A stretch of DNA of 56,859 nucleotides from Clostridia bacterium (GCA_017468115.1 JAFUJS010000009.1:1-56859); one strand, 5' to 3'. Counted from the first letter of the stretch, positions 17,191 to 27,021 are shown. A program made the numbers and translations. Notes: generated by a model not told the origin, from the letters alone.

Positions 17191-17224
17191 CAAAAAGAAA
17201 AGAGGCAACAGAGCCTCTTTTCTG
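17191..17224 (-). terminator. Intrinsic terminator after mnmA
   Basis: AGAAAAGAGGC (17196-17206) and GCCTCTTTTCT (17213-17223) form an 11-bp stem, followed leftward by a T-rich stretch. It lies 40 bases beyond the mnmA stop. The space 17087-17190 otherwise holds only the topB leader. Confidence 0.7.
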
Positions 17225-17261
17225 ACTATAAAACCTAAAATATTCGATCCTGTGTCGATAA

Positions 17262-18335
17262 TTACTTAACGACACGGCATATTTTTCCGCCGCCGACAAC
17301 AATGTCGCCATCATACAGCACAACGCTTTGTCCCTTGCAGATTGCCCTTTGCGGCTCGTCAAAAACGATATGCAAAAGCCCGTTTTCACAGGTAACCACA
17401 GCGTCCCTTTCCTCTTGCTTGTAGCGGATTTTCGCCTTTAGCTTAAGTGGCTCGCTGATGGTGTCAAGCGCCAAAAGGTTTACATTATCGGCATAAAGCT
17501 CCCTTGACATAAGGTCAGGGGTATCTCCGATAACCACCTGATTTGCGTCAAGATTTTTTTCCACAACGTACATAGAGTGGTCAAGGGCAAGCCCAAGCCC
17601 CTTTCTTTGACCTATTGTATATCTGATAATACCCTTGTGCTTGCCAAGAAGCCTGCCGTCTGTGGTAACAAAATCACCCACAGGGTAGGACTTTTTTGTG
17701 TAGGACTCTATAAATTTGGCATAATCTCCGTCAGGCACAAAGCAAATGTCCTGGCTCTCCTTTTTTGCTCCAAGGCTAAGCCCGGCATTTGTTACAATTG
17801 CTCTTGTTTCTGCCTTCGAGGTAACGCCACCCAAGGGAAAAATGGTTCTTTCAAGGTTTTTCCTTGATATGCGATAAAGCACATAGCTTTGGTCCTTTGA
17901 TAAGTCAAGCGCCTTTTTAAGCACAAGCCTGCCGTACCTTTCGCTATACTCAATTCTTGCATAGTGTCCTGTGGCAATTACATCACAACCAAGGCTGTCT
18001 GCATACTCAAAAAGCTTATCAAATTTCAGTTTGAAATTACACTCAATACAGGGGTTTGGAGTGGCGCCGTTTTCGTAGGACGTGATAAAGTCCTCAATTA
18101 CGAATTTATCAAAATCCTCTGAAAAATCAACCACGTGGTGGGGGATTTTCAGCTTTTCGCAGGCAAGGCGAGCATCCTCTATGTCCTTTTTTGTAACACA
18201 GCTGTCTCCGTTCTTATGAAGAAGCATGGTAGCACCAACCATGTCGTAGCCTGCATCCTTAATCAGTATGGCTGTGGCGCAGCTGTCTACGCCACCACTC
18301 ATTGCAACTAACGCTCTTTTCAAATCAGAACACAT
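17262..18335 (-). CDS. mnmA: tRNA-specific 2-thiouridylase
   Basis: This protein of 357 residues has the PP-loop ATP site MSGGVDS near its start, NPCIECN with the nucleophilic cysteine, TGHYARI, and SQDICFVPDG with the second catalytic cysteine. It builds the 2-thio group of U34 in tRNAs for Lys, Glu and Gln. I start it at ATG 18335, just after AAGGGAAG, inside the last codons of the rhamnosidase gene (11-base overlap). The unusual neighbour suggests simple read-through from the rhamnosidase promoter. Confidence 0.94.
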   Translation of the reverse strand: MCSDLKRALVAMSGGVDSCATAILIKDAGYDMVGATMLLHKNGDSCVTKKDIEDARLACEKLKIPHHVVDFSEDFDKFVIEDFITSYENGATPNPCIECNFKLKFDKLFEYADSLGCDVIATGHYARIEYSERYGRLVLKKALDLSKDQSYVLYRISRKNLERTIFPLGGVTSKAETRAIVTNAGLSLGAKKESQDICFVPDGDYAKFIESYTKKSYPVGDFVTTDGRLLGKHKGIIRYTIGQRKGLGLALDHSMYVVEKNLDANQVVIGDTPDLMSRELYADNVNLLALDTISEPLKLKAKIRYKQEERDAVVTCENGLLHIVFDEPQRAICKGQSVVLYDGDIVVGGGKICRVVK

Positions 18336-20457
18336 AGCTTCCCTTGTCAACAACATAGGTCTTGTCGCCTATTATAATTGTTGTCTTGGTTGGAGTTGTG
18401 ATTTCATATCTGAAACCGTCGCCCTCCTTAAACCAAGCAGAGGAAACTGTACCCCTTCTTGTTTCAATTTTTGCGCTTAGATAGCTTAGCTTAGCGCTTG
18501 GCTTCGGAGCAATTACAATCTCCTCAAAGCCTGGCTTGTCTTCAACTGTATTAATACCGCAGGCAACACCGTAAACCCAGTCAGCTACGCTACCGTAAGC
18601 GTAGTGGTTAAAGGAGTTCATATCCTTAGACCAGAAATCTCCCTGATCGTTAATGCCGTCCCAGTGCTCCCAAATTGTGGTTGCGCCCTGCTTAACGGAA
18701 TATAGCCATGATGGGTAGCTTTCCTGAAGGAGCAGGTCGTATGCAAGCTCCGTGTAGCCGTTTTGTGAAAGTGCGTGGAGAAGATATGGTGTACCAAGGA
18801 AGCCTGTCTTCAGACGTGTGCCGTTTTCGATAATCATATCGGCAAGCTGCTTTGCAACCTTAGCCTTGTCCTCGGCAATATCAAAGTAAAGCGCCACAAC
18901 ACACTCTGTCTGTGTCTTGTAGGTTTTGTAGGTTTTTCTGATTCTGTTTACTATCTTGTCGTACAGTTTTTCGTATTTTTCCACATTCCTGCCAAGAACC
19001 TTACCTGCCTTGATAACAAGCTTGGTTGAGTAGGAATAGAATACAGATGCAAGATAATCCGGGTCGGTTGAGCCCTTGTAGCTTCCGTACGGAGCATCAA
19101 GACCGAGCCAGTCTGCAAAGTGCTCGCAGCCTGTCCACAAGTATCTCTTTGTGGAGTGCTTAGCTATATAGTTAAGGTAGCCGCACATAGACTTGTACTG
19201 TGCCTTTAGAATATTCTTGTTTCCGTATGTAAGGTAGATTTGGAATGGGCAAATGGTTGAGGCATCTCCCCAGCCACAGCCGCTCCAGTCGTCTCCCCAA
19301 ACCTGAGGAACAACGCTTGGCACATAGCCGTCCTTACCCTGGTCAAGTCTTAGGTCGGTAAGCCATTTTTCAAAGAATCTTTCAACATCGAAGTTGTAGG
19401 ATGCAGTTCTAACAAATACCTGCGCATCGCCTGTCCAGCCCATACGCTCATCTCTTTGCGGGCAGTCGGTGGGAACGTCAAGGAAGTTGCCCTTTTGACC
19501 CCAGATAATATTCTTAAAGAGCTTGTTAAGAAGAGGGCTTGAGGACTCGAGGTAGCCTGTACGCTTAATGTCGGAGTGAACAACGATAGCGGAAATGTTG
19601 TCAGCAGTAATTTCGCCGGGGAAGCTGTTAACCCTTACATATCTGAAGCCATAGAAGGTGTGTCTTGGCTTATACTCATTTTCGCCGTCCTTACAGGTGT
19701 AAATATAGTTACACTTTGCGGTGCGGTAGTTTTCTGTGTAGAAGTTGCCATCCTTGTCAAGCACCTCGGCAAAGGAGAGAGAAACAACATCTCCCTTTTT
19801 TGCATTTAATTTAATGTAGGGATAGCCGGTTAGGTTTTGGTTGAAGTCAATAACAACCTCGCCCTTTGGAGTTGTGAAAATTCTGTGTGGCAAAACCTTC
19901 TCCTGCTCCACAATTTTTTCGCCCTGCTGCTTAACCAGCCTTGCGTGGTCGTAGTCGTTAACCTGAACGGGACCGTATACCTCAGTGGCATTTGCGTCGT
20001 AAATTTCGCCGTCGTAAATATCAGCCAAGGAGATTTTGCTAAGGGCAGTCTGCCAGCTCTCGTCGGTAACGATATATTCCTTTGTGCCGTCCTTGTAAAT
20101 AATTTCAAGCTCAGCAATTACAGATGGAAAAACATCCTTGTTGTCCTGGTTGCTTCTCCAGTTGATTCTGCCCTTATACCAGCCCTGTGAAAGGGAAATT
20201 TTAAGAACAGAGTCCTTCTTTAGCATGGCGGTAACGTCATATTCCTGCACCTGAGACCTTTTTGTAGAGGTAAAGCCGGGGGCAAGGACAAAGTCGCCAA
20301 CCTTTACCTCGTCAATGGTAGCGTAGTAGCAGCCGATGGAAGAGGCACGAAGGGTAGCCTTCTTAATTTCTTTTGTCAGACAAAGCTCCTTCTTGAAAAC
20401 GGGGCATTTGTCATTTTGCATTTGGGGATAGGAAATCCATTTTGAATTGTTAAGCAT
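18325..20457 (-). CDS. Alpha-L-rhamnosidase, family GH78
   Basis: This 710-residue enzyme has N-terminal beta-sandwich domains, then an (alpha/alpha)6 barrel with CPQRDERMGWTGDAQVF (conserved acid residues of GH78), WLTDLRLDQ and TTIWEHWDG (the general-base glutamate region). GH78 enzymes remove terminal alpha-L-rhamnose from plant polysaccharides and glycosides by inversion. No signal peptide is visible, so it acts on imported oligosaccharides. ATG 20457 is preceded by GAGG nine bases away, better than the in-frame ATG at 20472. Confidence 0.9.
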   Translation of the reverse strand: MLNNSKWISYPQMQNDKCPVFKKELCLTKEIKKATLRASSIGCYYATIDEVKVGDFVLAPGFTSTKRSQVQEYDVTAMLKKDSVLKISLSQGWYKGRINWRSNQDNKDVFPSVIAELEIIYKDGTKEYIVTDESWQTALSKISLADIYDGEIYDANATEVYGPVQVNDYDHARLVKQQGEKIVEQEKVLPHRIFTTPKGEVVIDFNQNLTGYPYIKLNAKKGDVVSLSFAEVLDKDGNFYTENYRTAKCNYIYTCKDGENEYKPRHTFYGFRYVRVNSFPGEITADNISAIVVHSDIKRTGYLESSSPLLNKLFKNIIWGQKGNFLDVPTDCPQRDERMGWTGDAQVFVRTASYNFDVERFFEKWLTDLRLDQGKDGYVPSVVPQVWGDDWSGCGWGDASTICPFQIYLTYGNKNILKAQYKSMCGYLNYIAKHSTKRYLWTGCEHFADWLGLDAPYGSYKGSTDPDYLASVFYSYSTKLVIKAGKVLGRNVEKYEKLYDKIVNRIRKTYKTYKTQTECVVALYFDIAEDKAKVAKQLADMIIENGTRLKTGFLGTPYLLHALSQNGYTELAYDLLLQESYPSWLYSVKQGATTIWEHWDGINDQGDFWSKDMNSFNHYAYGSVADWVYGVACGINTVEDKPGFEEIVIAPKPSAKLSYLSAKIETRRGTVSSAWFKEGDGFRYEITTPTKTTIIIGDKTYVVDKGSYVF

Positions 20458-20490
20458 AGATATTAACCTCATATAATGTTTTGTAATCTC

Positions 20491-20519
20491 ATTATAGCAA
20501 GGAAAAAGAGGAAAATCAA
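20491..20519 (-). promoter_or_regulatory. Sigma-A promoter of the rhamnosidase-mnmA unit
   Basis: On the minus strand, TTGATT (20519-20514) and TATAAT (20496-20491) are 17 bases apart. Confidence 0.65.
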
Positions 20520-20570
20520 CGGAAAAGAATTAAATAAAAAGCAAAAAAAGAAAAAAATCCAAAAAAACTA

Positions 20571-20599
20571 TTGACAAGGGTTTTTATCGGTGGTACAAT
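20571..20599 (+). promoter_or_regulatory. Sigma-A promoter of the metal-efflux operon
   Basis: TTGACA (20571-20576) and TACAAT (20594-20599) are 17 bases apart and sit directly upstream of the ArsR-type operator. Confidence 0.85.
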
Positions 20600-20603
20600 G
20601 AAC

Positions 20604-20623
20604 ATATGAACAAATGCTCATAT
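20604..20623 (+). promoter_or_regulatory. ArsR/SmtB-type operator
   Basis: ATATGAACAAATGCTCATAT is an imperfect inverted repeat that matches the SmtB/CzrA/ZiaR operator pattern (TGAACA...TTCA). It covers the transcription start. A sensor bound here without metal would block the operon, and zinc would release it. Confidence 0.8.
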
Positions 20624-20635
20624 ATGGAGGACAAT

Positions 20636-20962
20636 ATGGAAAAGAACGAATCAATTTCCAGAATTCAGGGTGCAATCACCCGTAACAGCGAGCTTTTTGA
20701 GGAGCTTGCACAGCTTTACAAGATTTTTGCTGACAGTAGCCGTGTAAAGATTCTTTGCGCACTTACTCAAAGCGAAATGTGTGTAAGCGAGATTTCAGAG
20801 TTTCTTTCAATCACTCAATCCGCAGTTTCCCATCAATTAAGAATTTTAAAGACTAGCAATTTGGTAAAAACACGCAGGGCAGGTAAATCAATCATTTATT
20901 CCTTGACCGATGACCACGTGCGTACAATTATCGACTGTGGAATGGACCACATAGCGGAGTAA
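20636..20962 (+). CDS. ArsR/SmtB-family zinc-responsive repressor
   Basis: This 108-residue winged-helix protein has the recognition segment SEFLSITQSAVSHQLRILKT and, near the end, DDHVRTIIDCGMDHIAE. That end fits the alpha-5 zinc site D-x-H-x10-H-x-x-E of SmtB, CzrA and ZiaR. A single Cys (SEMCVSE) sits where CadC-type alpha-3 sites lie, but the ELCVCD motif is absent, so zinc or cobalt is more likely than cadmium or lead. I use ATG 20636 with GGAGG five bases ahead; the ATG at 20606 lies inside the operator. It is first in an operon with the P-type ATPase, four bases downstream. Confidence 0.92.
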   Translation: MEKNESISRIQGAITRNSELFEELAQLYKIFADSSRVKILCALTQSEMCVSEISEFLSITQSAVSHQLRILKTSNLVKTRRAGKSIIYSLTDDHVRTIIDCGMDHIAE

Positions 20963-20966
20963 GAGT

Positions 20967-22793
20967 ATGAAGGAATTTATAAAGGAAAACAAGGTATCTC
21001 TTATCAAGCTGCTTATATCCGTATGTCTTGTAACAGTAGCATTGATAGTTGGTATCTTTAACGAACAAATTTCATTTATAATTCATATTCTGGCATACAT
21101 TTTTTCCTCATACGAAATTATATACAAGGGAATAAAGGCGCTTTTTAAGGAAGGCACAGCAAACGAAAAGCTGCTTATGACCTTTGCATCCCTTGGCGCG
21201 ATTATCACAGGCGCATATTTTGAGGCAACTCTTGTTTTAGTACTTTACCAAATAGGAGAGCTTATTGAGGACGGCGCAAGGGACGGCTCCCGTGCGTCAA
21301 TTTCAAGGCTTCAGGCAATCAGACCTGACAAGGCACGCCTTAAGGGAGAAAGTGAGCTTGTACCTGCCGAGGGCATTGAGATAGGTCAGCTTATCGAGGT
21401 TTTCCCGGGGGAGAGAATTCCGCTGGACGGTGTTGCGGTTGAGGGCATTAGCTCCATTGACACAGCTGTTATCACAGGCGAGAGCGAGCCACTCGAGGTA
21501 AGAGCAGGCAAGGAGGTCCTTGCAGGCTGTCTTAACATAAACAGCGTTATTGTGATTGAGGTTACAAGAACACTTACACAAAGCGCAGCCCAAAGAATTA
21601 TTGACCTTTCCGAAAACGCACTTGAAAAGAAAACCAAGGGCGAAAGGTTTATTTCCAAATTTGCAAAAATTTATACCCCTGTTATCATAGTTCTTGCCCT
21701 GTTGGTTGCAATTTTGCCGCCACTTTTGGGACTTGATTTTGCAGAGTGGGCATACAAGGCGTTTGCAATGCTGGCAATTTCCTGCCCCTGCGCCCTTGTT
21801 ATATCTGTGCCTCTTGCATATTTCTGCGCAATAGGCTATGCCTCTAAGAGGGGAATTCTTGTTAAGGGCTCCTTGACACTTGAAAAGCTTGAGAGCCTGA
21901 ACACCCTTGCCTTTGATAAAACAGGCACCCTTACAAAATCCGACGTTCACGTAACTAAGATTGAGGCGTTTGGAGACTATACAAAAATCAAGCTTCTGGA
22001 GCTTGTTTGCATAGCAGAGGCTAAATCTCATCATCCCGTTGCCGAGGCGGTGAGAAAGGAAGCATTAAGGTTCAAGATTGATACCAAGGAAGGCACAAAC
22101 TATCAGGAAAAGGCAGGCTTTGGTGTTGAATGTGATTCGGAATACGGACACATCAAGGCAGGCAGCAAAATATACGTTGGCGCTGTAACAGGCAACAACG
22201 TGGGCACGGTTTTTGTGTCCGTTGACGGCAAGTACGTGGGCTTTGTCGGCGTTGGCGACGACCTTAAGCATAACAGTAAAAGAGCCTGTGATAAGCTAAG
22301 AGGGCTGGGCGTTAAAAAGATGTTCATTTTAAGCGGCGACAAGAAATCCAAGGTTGACGCAGTTGCCAGCGCTCTCTATGCGGACGGTGCATATTCTCAG
22401 CTTTTGCCAAGCAATAAGCTAAGTGCCCTTGAGGACATTATAGCAAGCGGAGAAAATGTAAAAATCGGCTACTGTGGCGACGGTATTAACGACCTACCCT
22501 GCATCGCAAGAGCAGACGTGGGCATCAGCATGGGCGCAGTCGGCTCCGATTCAGCCGTTGAAAAGAGCGATGTTGTAATTATGGACGATGATATTGAAAA
22601 GGTGCCCGAGGCAATTCAAATAGCAAGGAGCGCAAAGCGTACAGCTACCTTTAATATTGTGTTCTCAATAGCGGTTAAGGCGCTTCTTTTGGCACTTAGC
22701 GTATTTGTAAGCATGCCAATGCTTGCGGCAGTTTTAGCCGACGTTGGAATTATGCTTATTGCGGTGCTAAATTCATTAAGAGCAGGAAAATAA
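20967..22793 (+). CDS. P1B-type heavy-metal (Zn/Cd) exporting ATPase
   Basis: This 608-residue membrane pump has TGES (actuator, about 171), SCPCAL (metal-binding CPC of the P1B group, about 271), DKTGTLT with the phosphorylated aspartate (D317), the HHPVAEAV histidine-proline motif, and GDGINDLP. CPC with a cation-type C-terminus places it in the ZntA/CadA group. It has no N-terminal HMA domain with CxxC, and its first residues go straight into a membrane helix, so it is shorter than usual CadA. The zinc-sensor operon context supports export of zinc or related ions. The start overlaps no gene and lies four bases after the repressor stop. Confidence 0.92.
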   Translation: MKEFIKENKVSLIKLLISVCLVTVALIVGIFNEQISFIIHILAYIFSSYEIIYKGIKALFKEGTANEKLLMTFASLGAIITGAYFEATLVLVLYQIGELIEDGARDGSRASISRLQAIRPDKARLKGESELVPAEGIEIGQLIEVFPGERIPLDGVAVEGISSIDTAVITGESEPLEVRAGKEVLAGCLNINSVIVIEVTRTLTQSAAQRIIDLSENALEKKTKGERFISKFAKIYTPVIIVLALLVAILPPLLGLDFAEWAYKAFAMLAISCPCALVISVPLAYFCAIGYASKRGILVKGSLTLEKLESLNTLAFDKTGTLTKSDVHVTKIEAFGDYTKIKLLELVCIAEAKSHHPVAEAVRKEALRFKIDTKEGTNYQEKAGFGVECDSEYGHIKAGSKIYVGAVTGNNVGTVFVSVDGKYVGFVGVGDDLKHNSKRACDKLRGLGVKKMFILSGDKKSKVDAVASALYADGAYSQLLPSNKLSALEDIIASGENVKIGYCGDGINDLPCIARADVGISMGAVGSDSAVEKSDVVIMDDDIEKVPEAIQIARSAKRTATFNIVFSIAVKALLLALSVFVSMPMLAAVLADVGIMLIAVLNSLRAGK

Positions 22794-22805
22794 GGAGAAA
22801 ATAAA

Positions 22806-23768
22806 ATGGAGCTTAAGAATTATATAGGTCTTGAGGTTAAGCTGGAGCAAAAGGCGCCAAGCGTAACCGTTGACGAGGTAAATAACAGAAAGGCAAGACT
22901 TGCCGAGCAGTTTGTTGAGTACAAGGAGTCAGAGGGACCCTTGCAAAACGGACACATCAGCACAATCGACTTTGTTGGCAGAGTTGACGGTGTTGAGTTT
23001 GAGGGCGGAAGCGCAAAGGACTTCGAGCTTGAAATCGGCTCAGGCATGTTCATTCCGGGCTTCGAGGAGCAGATGGTAGGCATGGCAAAGGGAGAAACAA
23101 GGGTAGTAAAGGTTACCTTCCCTGAGGCATATACACCGTCTCTTGCAGGCAAGGATGCAGAGTTTACAGTAACACTTCATTCTATGAAGGAAAAGGTAAG
23201 CGCAGGCATTAATGAAAAAACAATTGAGGAGTTTGCAAAAAAGCAGGGCATTGAGGGTCTTAAGACAGAGGCTGACCTTGACAAATTCCTTATGAACCAA
23301 ATCTATTACGAAAAGCAAAGAGCAGTACAGGACGAAACACTAAGAAAGCTTGATATTGCTATTTCCGAGTGCGCAGATGTTGAGCCAACCATGGAAAGCG
23401 TAGAAAAGGATGTTGAATACTTCCTTGCCAACTACGAAATGCAGGCAAAGAGCATGGGTATGGAGCTTGAAACCTTTGCATCCTTGGTAGGTCTTGGCGG
23501 TGTTGAGGGTCTTAAGGCTCAAATCCGTGGCGAGGCAATTGTAAGAGATAAGGTTTGTAAAATCCTTGAGGCTATCGCAATCGAAAAGGGCTTCGAGGCA
23601 ACAGAAGAGGAAATAGATGCCCGCATAAAGCAGGTTGCCGAAAGATATGGCAAGGACCCCGAGGAGCTTAAAAAAGAGGTAAGCGCCGAGCAGGTTAGAC
23701 TTTCCGTAGTAACAGACAAGGCATATAACCTTGTTTACGAAAACGCAAAAATAATCTTCGCAGAATAA
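22806..23768 (+). CDS. Trigger-factor-like FKBP peptidyl-prolyl isomerase
   Basis: This 320-residue protein has an FKBP-type domain (IDFVGRVDGVEFEGGSAKDF, MFIPGFEEQMVGMAKGETR) at about 50-135, followed by a helical trigger-factor C-terminal domain. Normal trigger factor (about 430 residues) also has an N-terminal ribosome-binding domain with a GFRxGKxP signature. That domain is missing here: the sequence begins only some 15 residues before the PPIase-linker. It is therefore probably a soluble chaperone/isomerase not bound to ribosomes. AAGGAG precedes the ATG. It shares the efflux operon and may help fold or repair metal-stressed proteins, which is inference. Confidence 0.85.
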   Translation: MELKNYIGLEVKLEQKAPSVTVDEVNNRKARLAEQFVEYKESEGPLQNGHISTIDFVGRVDGVEFEGGSAKDFELEIGSGMFIPGFEEQMVGMAKGETRVVKVTFPEAYTPSLAGKDAEFTVTLHSMKEKVSAGINEKTIEEFAKKQGIEGLKTEADLDKFLMNQIYYEKQRAVQDETLRKLDIAISECADVEPTMESVEKDVEYFLANYEMQAKSMGMELETFASLVGLGGVEGLKAQIRGEAIVRDKVCKILEAIAIEKGFEATEEEIDARIKQVAERYGKDPEELKKEVSAEQVRLSVVTDKAYNLVYENAKIIFAE

Positions 23769-23770
23769 TA

Positions 23771-23810
23771 AAAAACAGACACTTCCCCCGAGGGAGTGTC
23801 TGTTTTTTTT
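23771..23810. terminator. Bidirectional intrinsic terminator
   Basis: AACAGACACT and AGTGTCTGTT, extended inward by TCCC and GGGA, form a long stem with A and T runs on both sides. It ends the metal operon from the left and the lipoprotein unit from the right. Confidence 0.85.
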
Positions 23811-23811
23811 G

Positions 23812-26800
23812 TTATTCAGTAACTACTCTGAAATTAGATGCTGTGCCCACAATGGCTGAATTTTCTGCAAGAGCACCGTTTAGTGTTCCTGTAAAGGTAT
23901 AGCCATCCATCAAGGAACCTGTTGAGTCTGTTACAGCAGAGCCAAAAAGAGCGCCTGTGGCAGTAGCCGACTCCGAAACGATATTGCCGCTGCAGGTAAT
24001 AAAGCTGACAACAGCCTTGAATTTAGGGAATCTCATATCGTGGTCATAGGCTTCTCCGTGGAGTGAGCCGATAATACCACCGCAAAAGCCACCAGAGGAA
24101 TAAACATCGCCGGAGCTTGAAAGCTCGGTAAGGGATGTGGTGTGATTGTCACTGTCATTAAATGTGAAATAGGCATAAAAGGAGCCTAAAATTCCGCCAA
24201 CGCTTTCATCTGCTGTAATAGAGCCGCTATTTGTCAGCTTGGAAAGGTTGTAGTTTGCGCTATGTGAAACTCTACCTACAATGCCACCAACGGAGCCCGC
24301 ATTAGGTGCGGTAATATCGCCCTCGTTTGTGCAGCCTGAGATTGAGTTGGAAAGAAGTCCGACAATACCGCCGATATAACAGCCCTTTTCGCTGTATTCA
24401 ATGTCAACCTTATTTGTGCAATTTGTGATGTATGCGCCCTTGCCTGCAATACCGCCAAGCCTTACATAATAGCCGCTGTTTTCTACATAGTAGCTTGTTG
24501 CCACAAGGGTTGTGCCTTCATTTTCACAGTTATCAATTATAAAGTTGTCCATATAGCCTGCAATGCCGCCAATGGTGTGCTTAGCTGTAATTTTACCGCT
24601 GGACCTGGAGCTTACAACTAAAGAGCCGTAATCCTTTGCATAGCCGTAGCCGATAATGCCGCCTACGGTGCTTTCGGCAACGATTTCTCCTGCATTTGTG
24701 GCATCGGTTATCTTAATCGGAATCTTTGGATGGAATGCGGCAACTGACGTTGAAGAGGTTGCGTGTCCAATAATGCCGCCAACGTTAGAAACAGCCGTAA
24801 TTTTACCTTCATTTGTAAGCTTGGTAAAGGTAATTTGGAAGCTTGCGTTCTCCCACCAGCTGCCGTAAAAGCTTGCATAACCAATAACTCCGCCTACATT
24901 ATTGCCACTTGATATTATTTCACCATTGTTAGTTAGGTTATTGAAATTAATTGTGCCCTGCGCAAAGCTTTGTAGCGCCTCAATCCTTCCCACACAGCCG
25001 CCAACATAGCCGCCGCCTGCGGTAACTGAGCTGTAGCTTGTGGACCTTGTTACATTGTTTGCGTTAGCACATTGACCCACAATGCCACCAACGTTTTGGT
25101 AGGCAGTTATGTTGCAGTAGCTTTCGCAATCGGAAATTGTACCGTTTGTCATGTATCCTGCAAAGCCGCCTGCAAGTGCGCTACCCTCAAGGGTTTCGGT
25201 AGTCAATGTCATATAGCTCTTTGAGCCTGTGATTTTACCGCCACTAATCGAGCCTGCAAAGCCGCCAAGGGAAGCAAAGTATGCACTAACATTGCCCTCA
25301 GCGGTAACATTTTCAATCGTTCCTGTAAGGGTCGAGCAAATACCGCCAACGTTTACCTTAGTAACAGAGTCGCTAACGACAGTAAGATTTTCAATTGTTA
25401 AATTTTTAAGTGTACCACTAAGAGTGGTAAATAAACCAACATTGCCGTAGTCGGAGTATACCTCTATTCCGCTTATCTTGTGTCCGTTGCCGTCAAGGGT
25501 ACCGGTAAAGCTAAAGGAAGTCCAGTCCCTTGAGCCGTCGGGAAATGTAATGTCGTTTAAGAGAATATAGTTCGAGCCGGGATCATCCTTCACAGCAAGC
25601 AGAGAAGTGATATCGGTAATAGGAATAGGTGCATTTTTGTCCTCAATCCAAATTGCCTCAATATCGGCAATTCTTCTGTTGCTATGCCAAGCAGCAAGGC
25701 TTTTTCCGCTTGCGTCTGTTATGGGAGAGGCGGCGTCTGTAAGCTTCCAGCCGTCAAAGCGATATCCCTTTTTGTAGGCAATAGGCAGAGTAAAAAATTC
25801 GCCATATGAAAGAGTCGGCATTGTGCCGTCTGTTGGCGCATCACTTGTAGTATTGTTAATGTTTGCAACAGCCGGCTCACAAATGATTTCAATATCAAGG
25901 CTGATTGTTGTGTTTACTGTGAACTCTCTGTCCCAAGTGCTTGTATTATCTGAGCAGGATACGATTATGGTTTCATCTCCAAGCTCATATGTTTGGCTTT
26001 TGCCTTCGATATCGTAATAATATACATACCAGCAGTAATTTGTGTCAGGTGTACCGTCGTCATATTCGATATATAGCCTATCAAATTGATATCCGTAGTC
26101 TCCTTCAAATTTGTATGTTATATCCTCGGTTTCCAGGGCGAAGTATTCAAAGTCTATATTACCAAAATGGTAGTCAAAGTGCTCGAAAGAAACGGTAACC
26201 CACTGACCGTATCTTGCCACAAGCCTTGTTTCGTCGGTGTAGCTGTAAATATCAAAGCCCTTTCCGCTGCTATCGGTTATCTTTTCGCCGTTATACATCC
26301 AGCCGATAAAGAGAAGCCCACTTGGCGGTGTTGGCTCAGGCAATTCAAATTCCTCATTATAGCGGACAAGCACTTCGGTGCTTTCTATGCTACCATCGCC
26401 CACATCAAGCAAAACCTTCTTTTCCTCGCCACGATACACAGGCTCAAGGTGCGTTGGGGGCGGGTTGTAGGGCTTGGTATATGGGGGATTATTATATCTT
26501 GGGTCGTCGTAAAAGTCTTCTATAATCCAAAATTCAAGCTGGGTAAAGGTGGTTTGTCCGTCTGGGGTGCGCCAGCCTATCTGCTCGTAGTTTTCCGGGG
26601 CATCGTCAAAGAGAGGGAGCGCTACGCCATCTGAATTATAGTCAAATTCAAAATCGGTAAACGTATCCCCATGCTTTAATGGAATAGTGCACTTTATTGG
26701 CGTGTAGTAGCAGAAAACGTCAATTTCATTTCCTGAGCCTACCACCTCTGAAAAGCTTTTTACAACAAAGCCGTCAGGGTCTATAACAAGCTCACCCTGT

Positions 26801-27021
26801 CCGTCGGGTCTTGTATATGCGCCGTGGAAAATAAAGTTATATTTGCGGTCCTTGTCGCCAATGCCATAATACTCTCCCGCCTCGAGTAGGAGAGTTGACT
26901 TGGTTACTGTGCTGCTATCATCGTGTAGTGTTATGGTGTACCCATCATCACAGGACACAAGCACAAATGCAAAAATAGCAATAACCGCAAGGACTAAAGT
27001 AGCAATAATTGTACGTTTCAT
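23812..27021 (-). CDS. Large surface lipoprotein with GLUG-type repeats
   Basis: This 1069-residue protein starts with a lipoprotein signal (hydrophobic core then LVSC, lipidated Cys near residue 24). Residues of about 110-290 resemble InlB B-repeat/Listeria-Bacteroides repeats (GWRTPDG, FIGWMYNGEKI, RFDGWKLTD). From about 480 to 1040 there are some twenty repeats of a GLUG-like beta-helix pattern, such as GNVGGVIGYA, VGGIIGHA and IGGIVGLLSN alternating with TNEGDITA. Such proteins are outer-surface adhesins or immunoglobulin-A-peptidase-like passengers; the ligand is unknown. It follows the aldose epimerase by one base and is probably co-transcribed. Confidence 0.85.
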   Translation of the reverse strand: MKRTIIATLVLAVIAIFAFVLVSCDDGYTITLHDDSSTVTKSTLLLEAGEYYGIGDKDRKYNFIFHGAYTRPDGQGELVIDPDGFVVKSFSEVVGSGNEIDVFCYYTPIKCTIPLKHGDTFTDFEFDYNSDGVALPLFDDAPENYEQIGWRTPDGQTTFTQLEFWIIEDFYDDPRYNNPPYTKPYNPPPTHLEPVYRGEEKKVLLDVGDGSIESTEVLVRYNEEFELPEPTPPSGLLFIGWMYNGEKITDSSGKGFDIYSYTDETRLVARYGQWVTVSFEHFDYHFGNIDFEYFALETEDITYKFEGDYGYQFDRLYIEYDDGTPDTNYCWYVYYYDIEGKSQTYELGDETIIVSCSDNTSTWDREFTVNTTISLDIEIICEPAVANINNTTSDAPTDGTMPTLSYGEFFTLPIAYKKGYRFDGWKLTDAASPITDASGKSLAAWHSNRRIADIEAIWIEDKNAPIPITDITSLLAVKDDPGSNYILLNDITFPDGSRDWTSFSFTGTLDGNGHKISGIEVYSDYGNVGLFTTLSGTLKNLTIENLTVVSDSVTKVNVGGICSTLTGTIENVTAEGNVSAYFASLGGFAGSISGGKITGSKSYMTLTTETLEGSALAGGFAGYMTNGTISDCESYCNITAYQNVGGIVGQCANANNVTRSTSYSSVTAGGGYVGGCVGRIEALQSFAQGTINFNNLTNNGEIISSGNNVGGVIGYASFYGSWWENASFQITFTKLTNEGKITAVSNVGGIIGHATSSTSVAAFHPKIPIKITDATNAGEIVAESTVGGIIGYGYAKDYGSLVVSSRSSGKITAKHTIGGIAGYMDNFIIDNCENEGTTLVATSYYVENSGYYVRLGGIAGKGAYITNCTNKVDIEYSEKGCYIGGIVGLLSNSISGCTNEGDITAPNAGSVGGIVGRVSHSANYNLSKLTNSGSITADESVGGILGSFYAYFTFNDSDNHTTSLTELSSSGDVYSSGGFCGGIIGSLHGEAYDHDMRFPKFKAVVSFITCSGNIVSESATATGALFGSAVTDSTGSLMDGYTFTGTLNGALAENSAIVGTASNFRVVTE

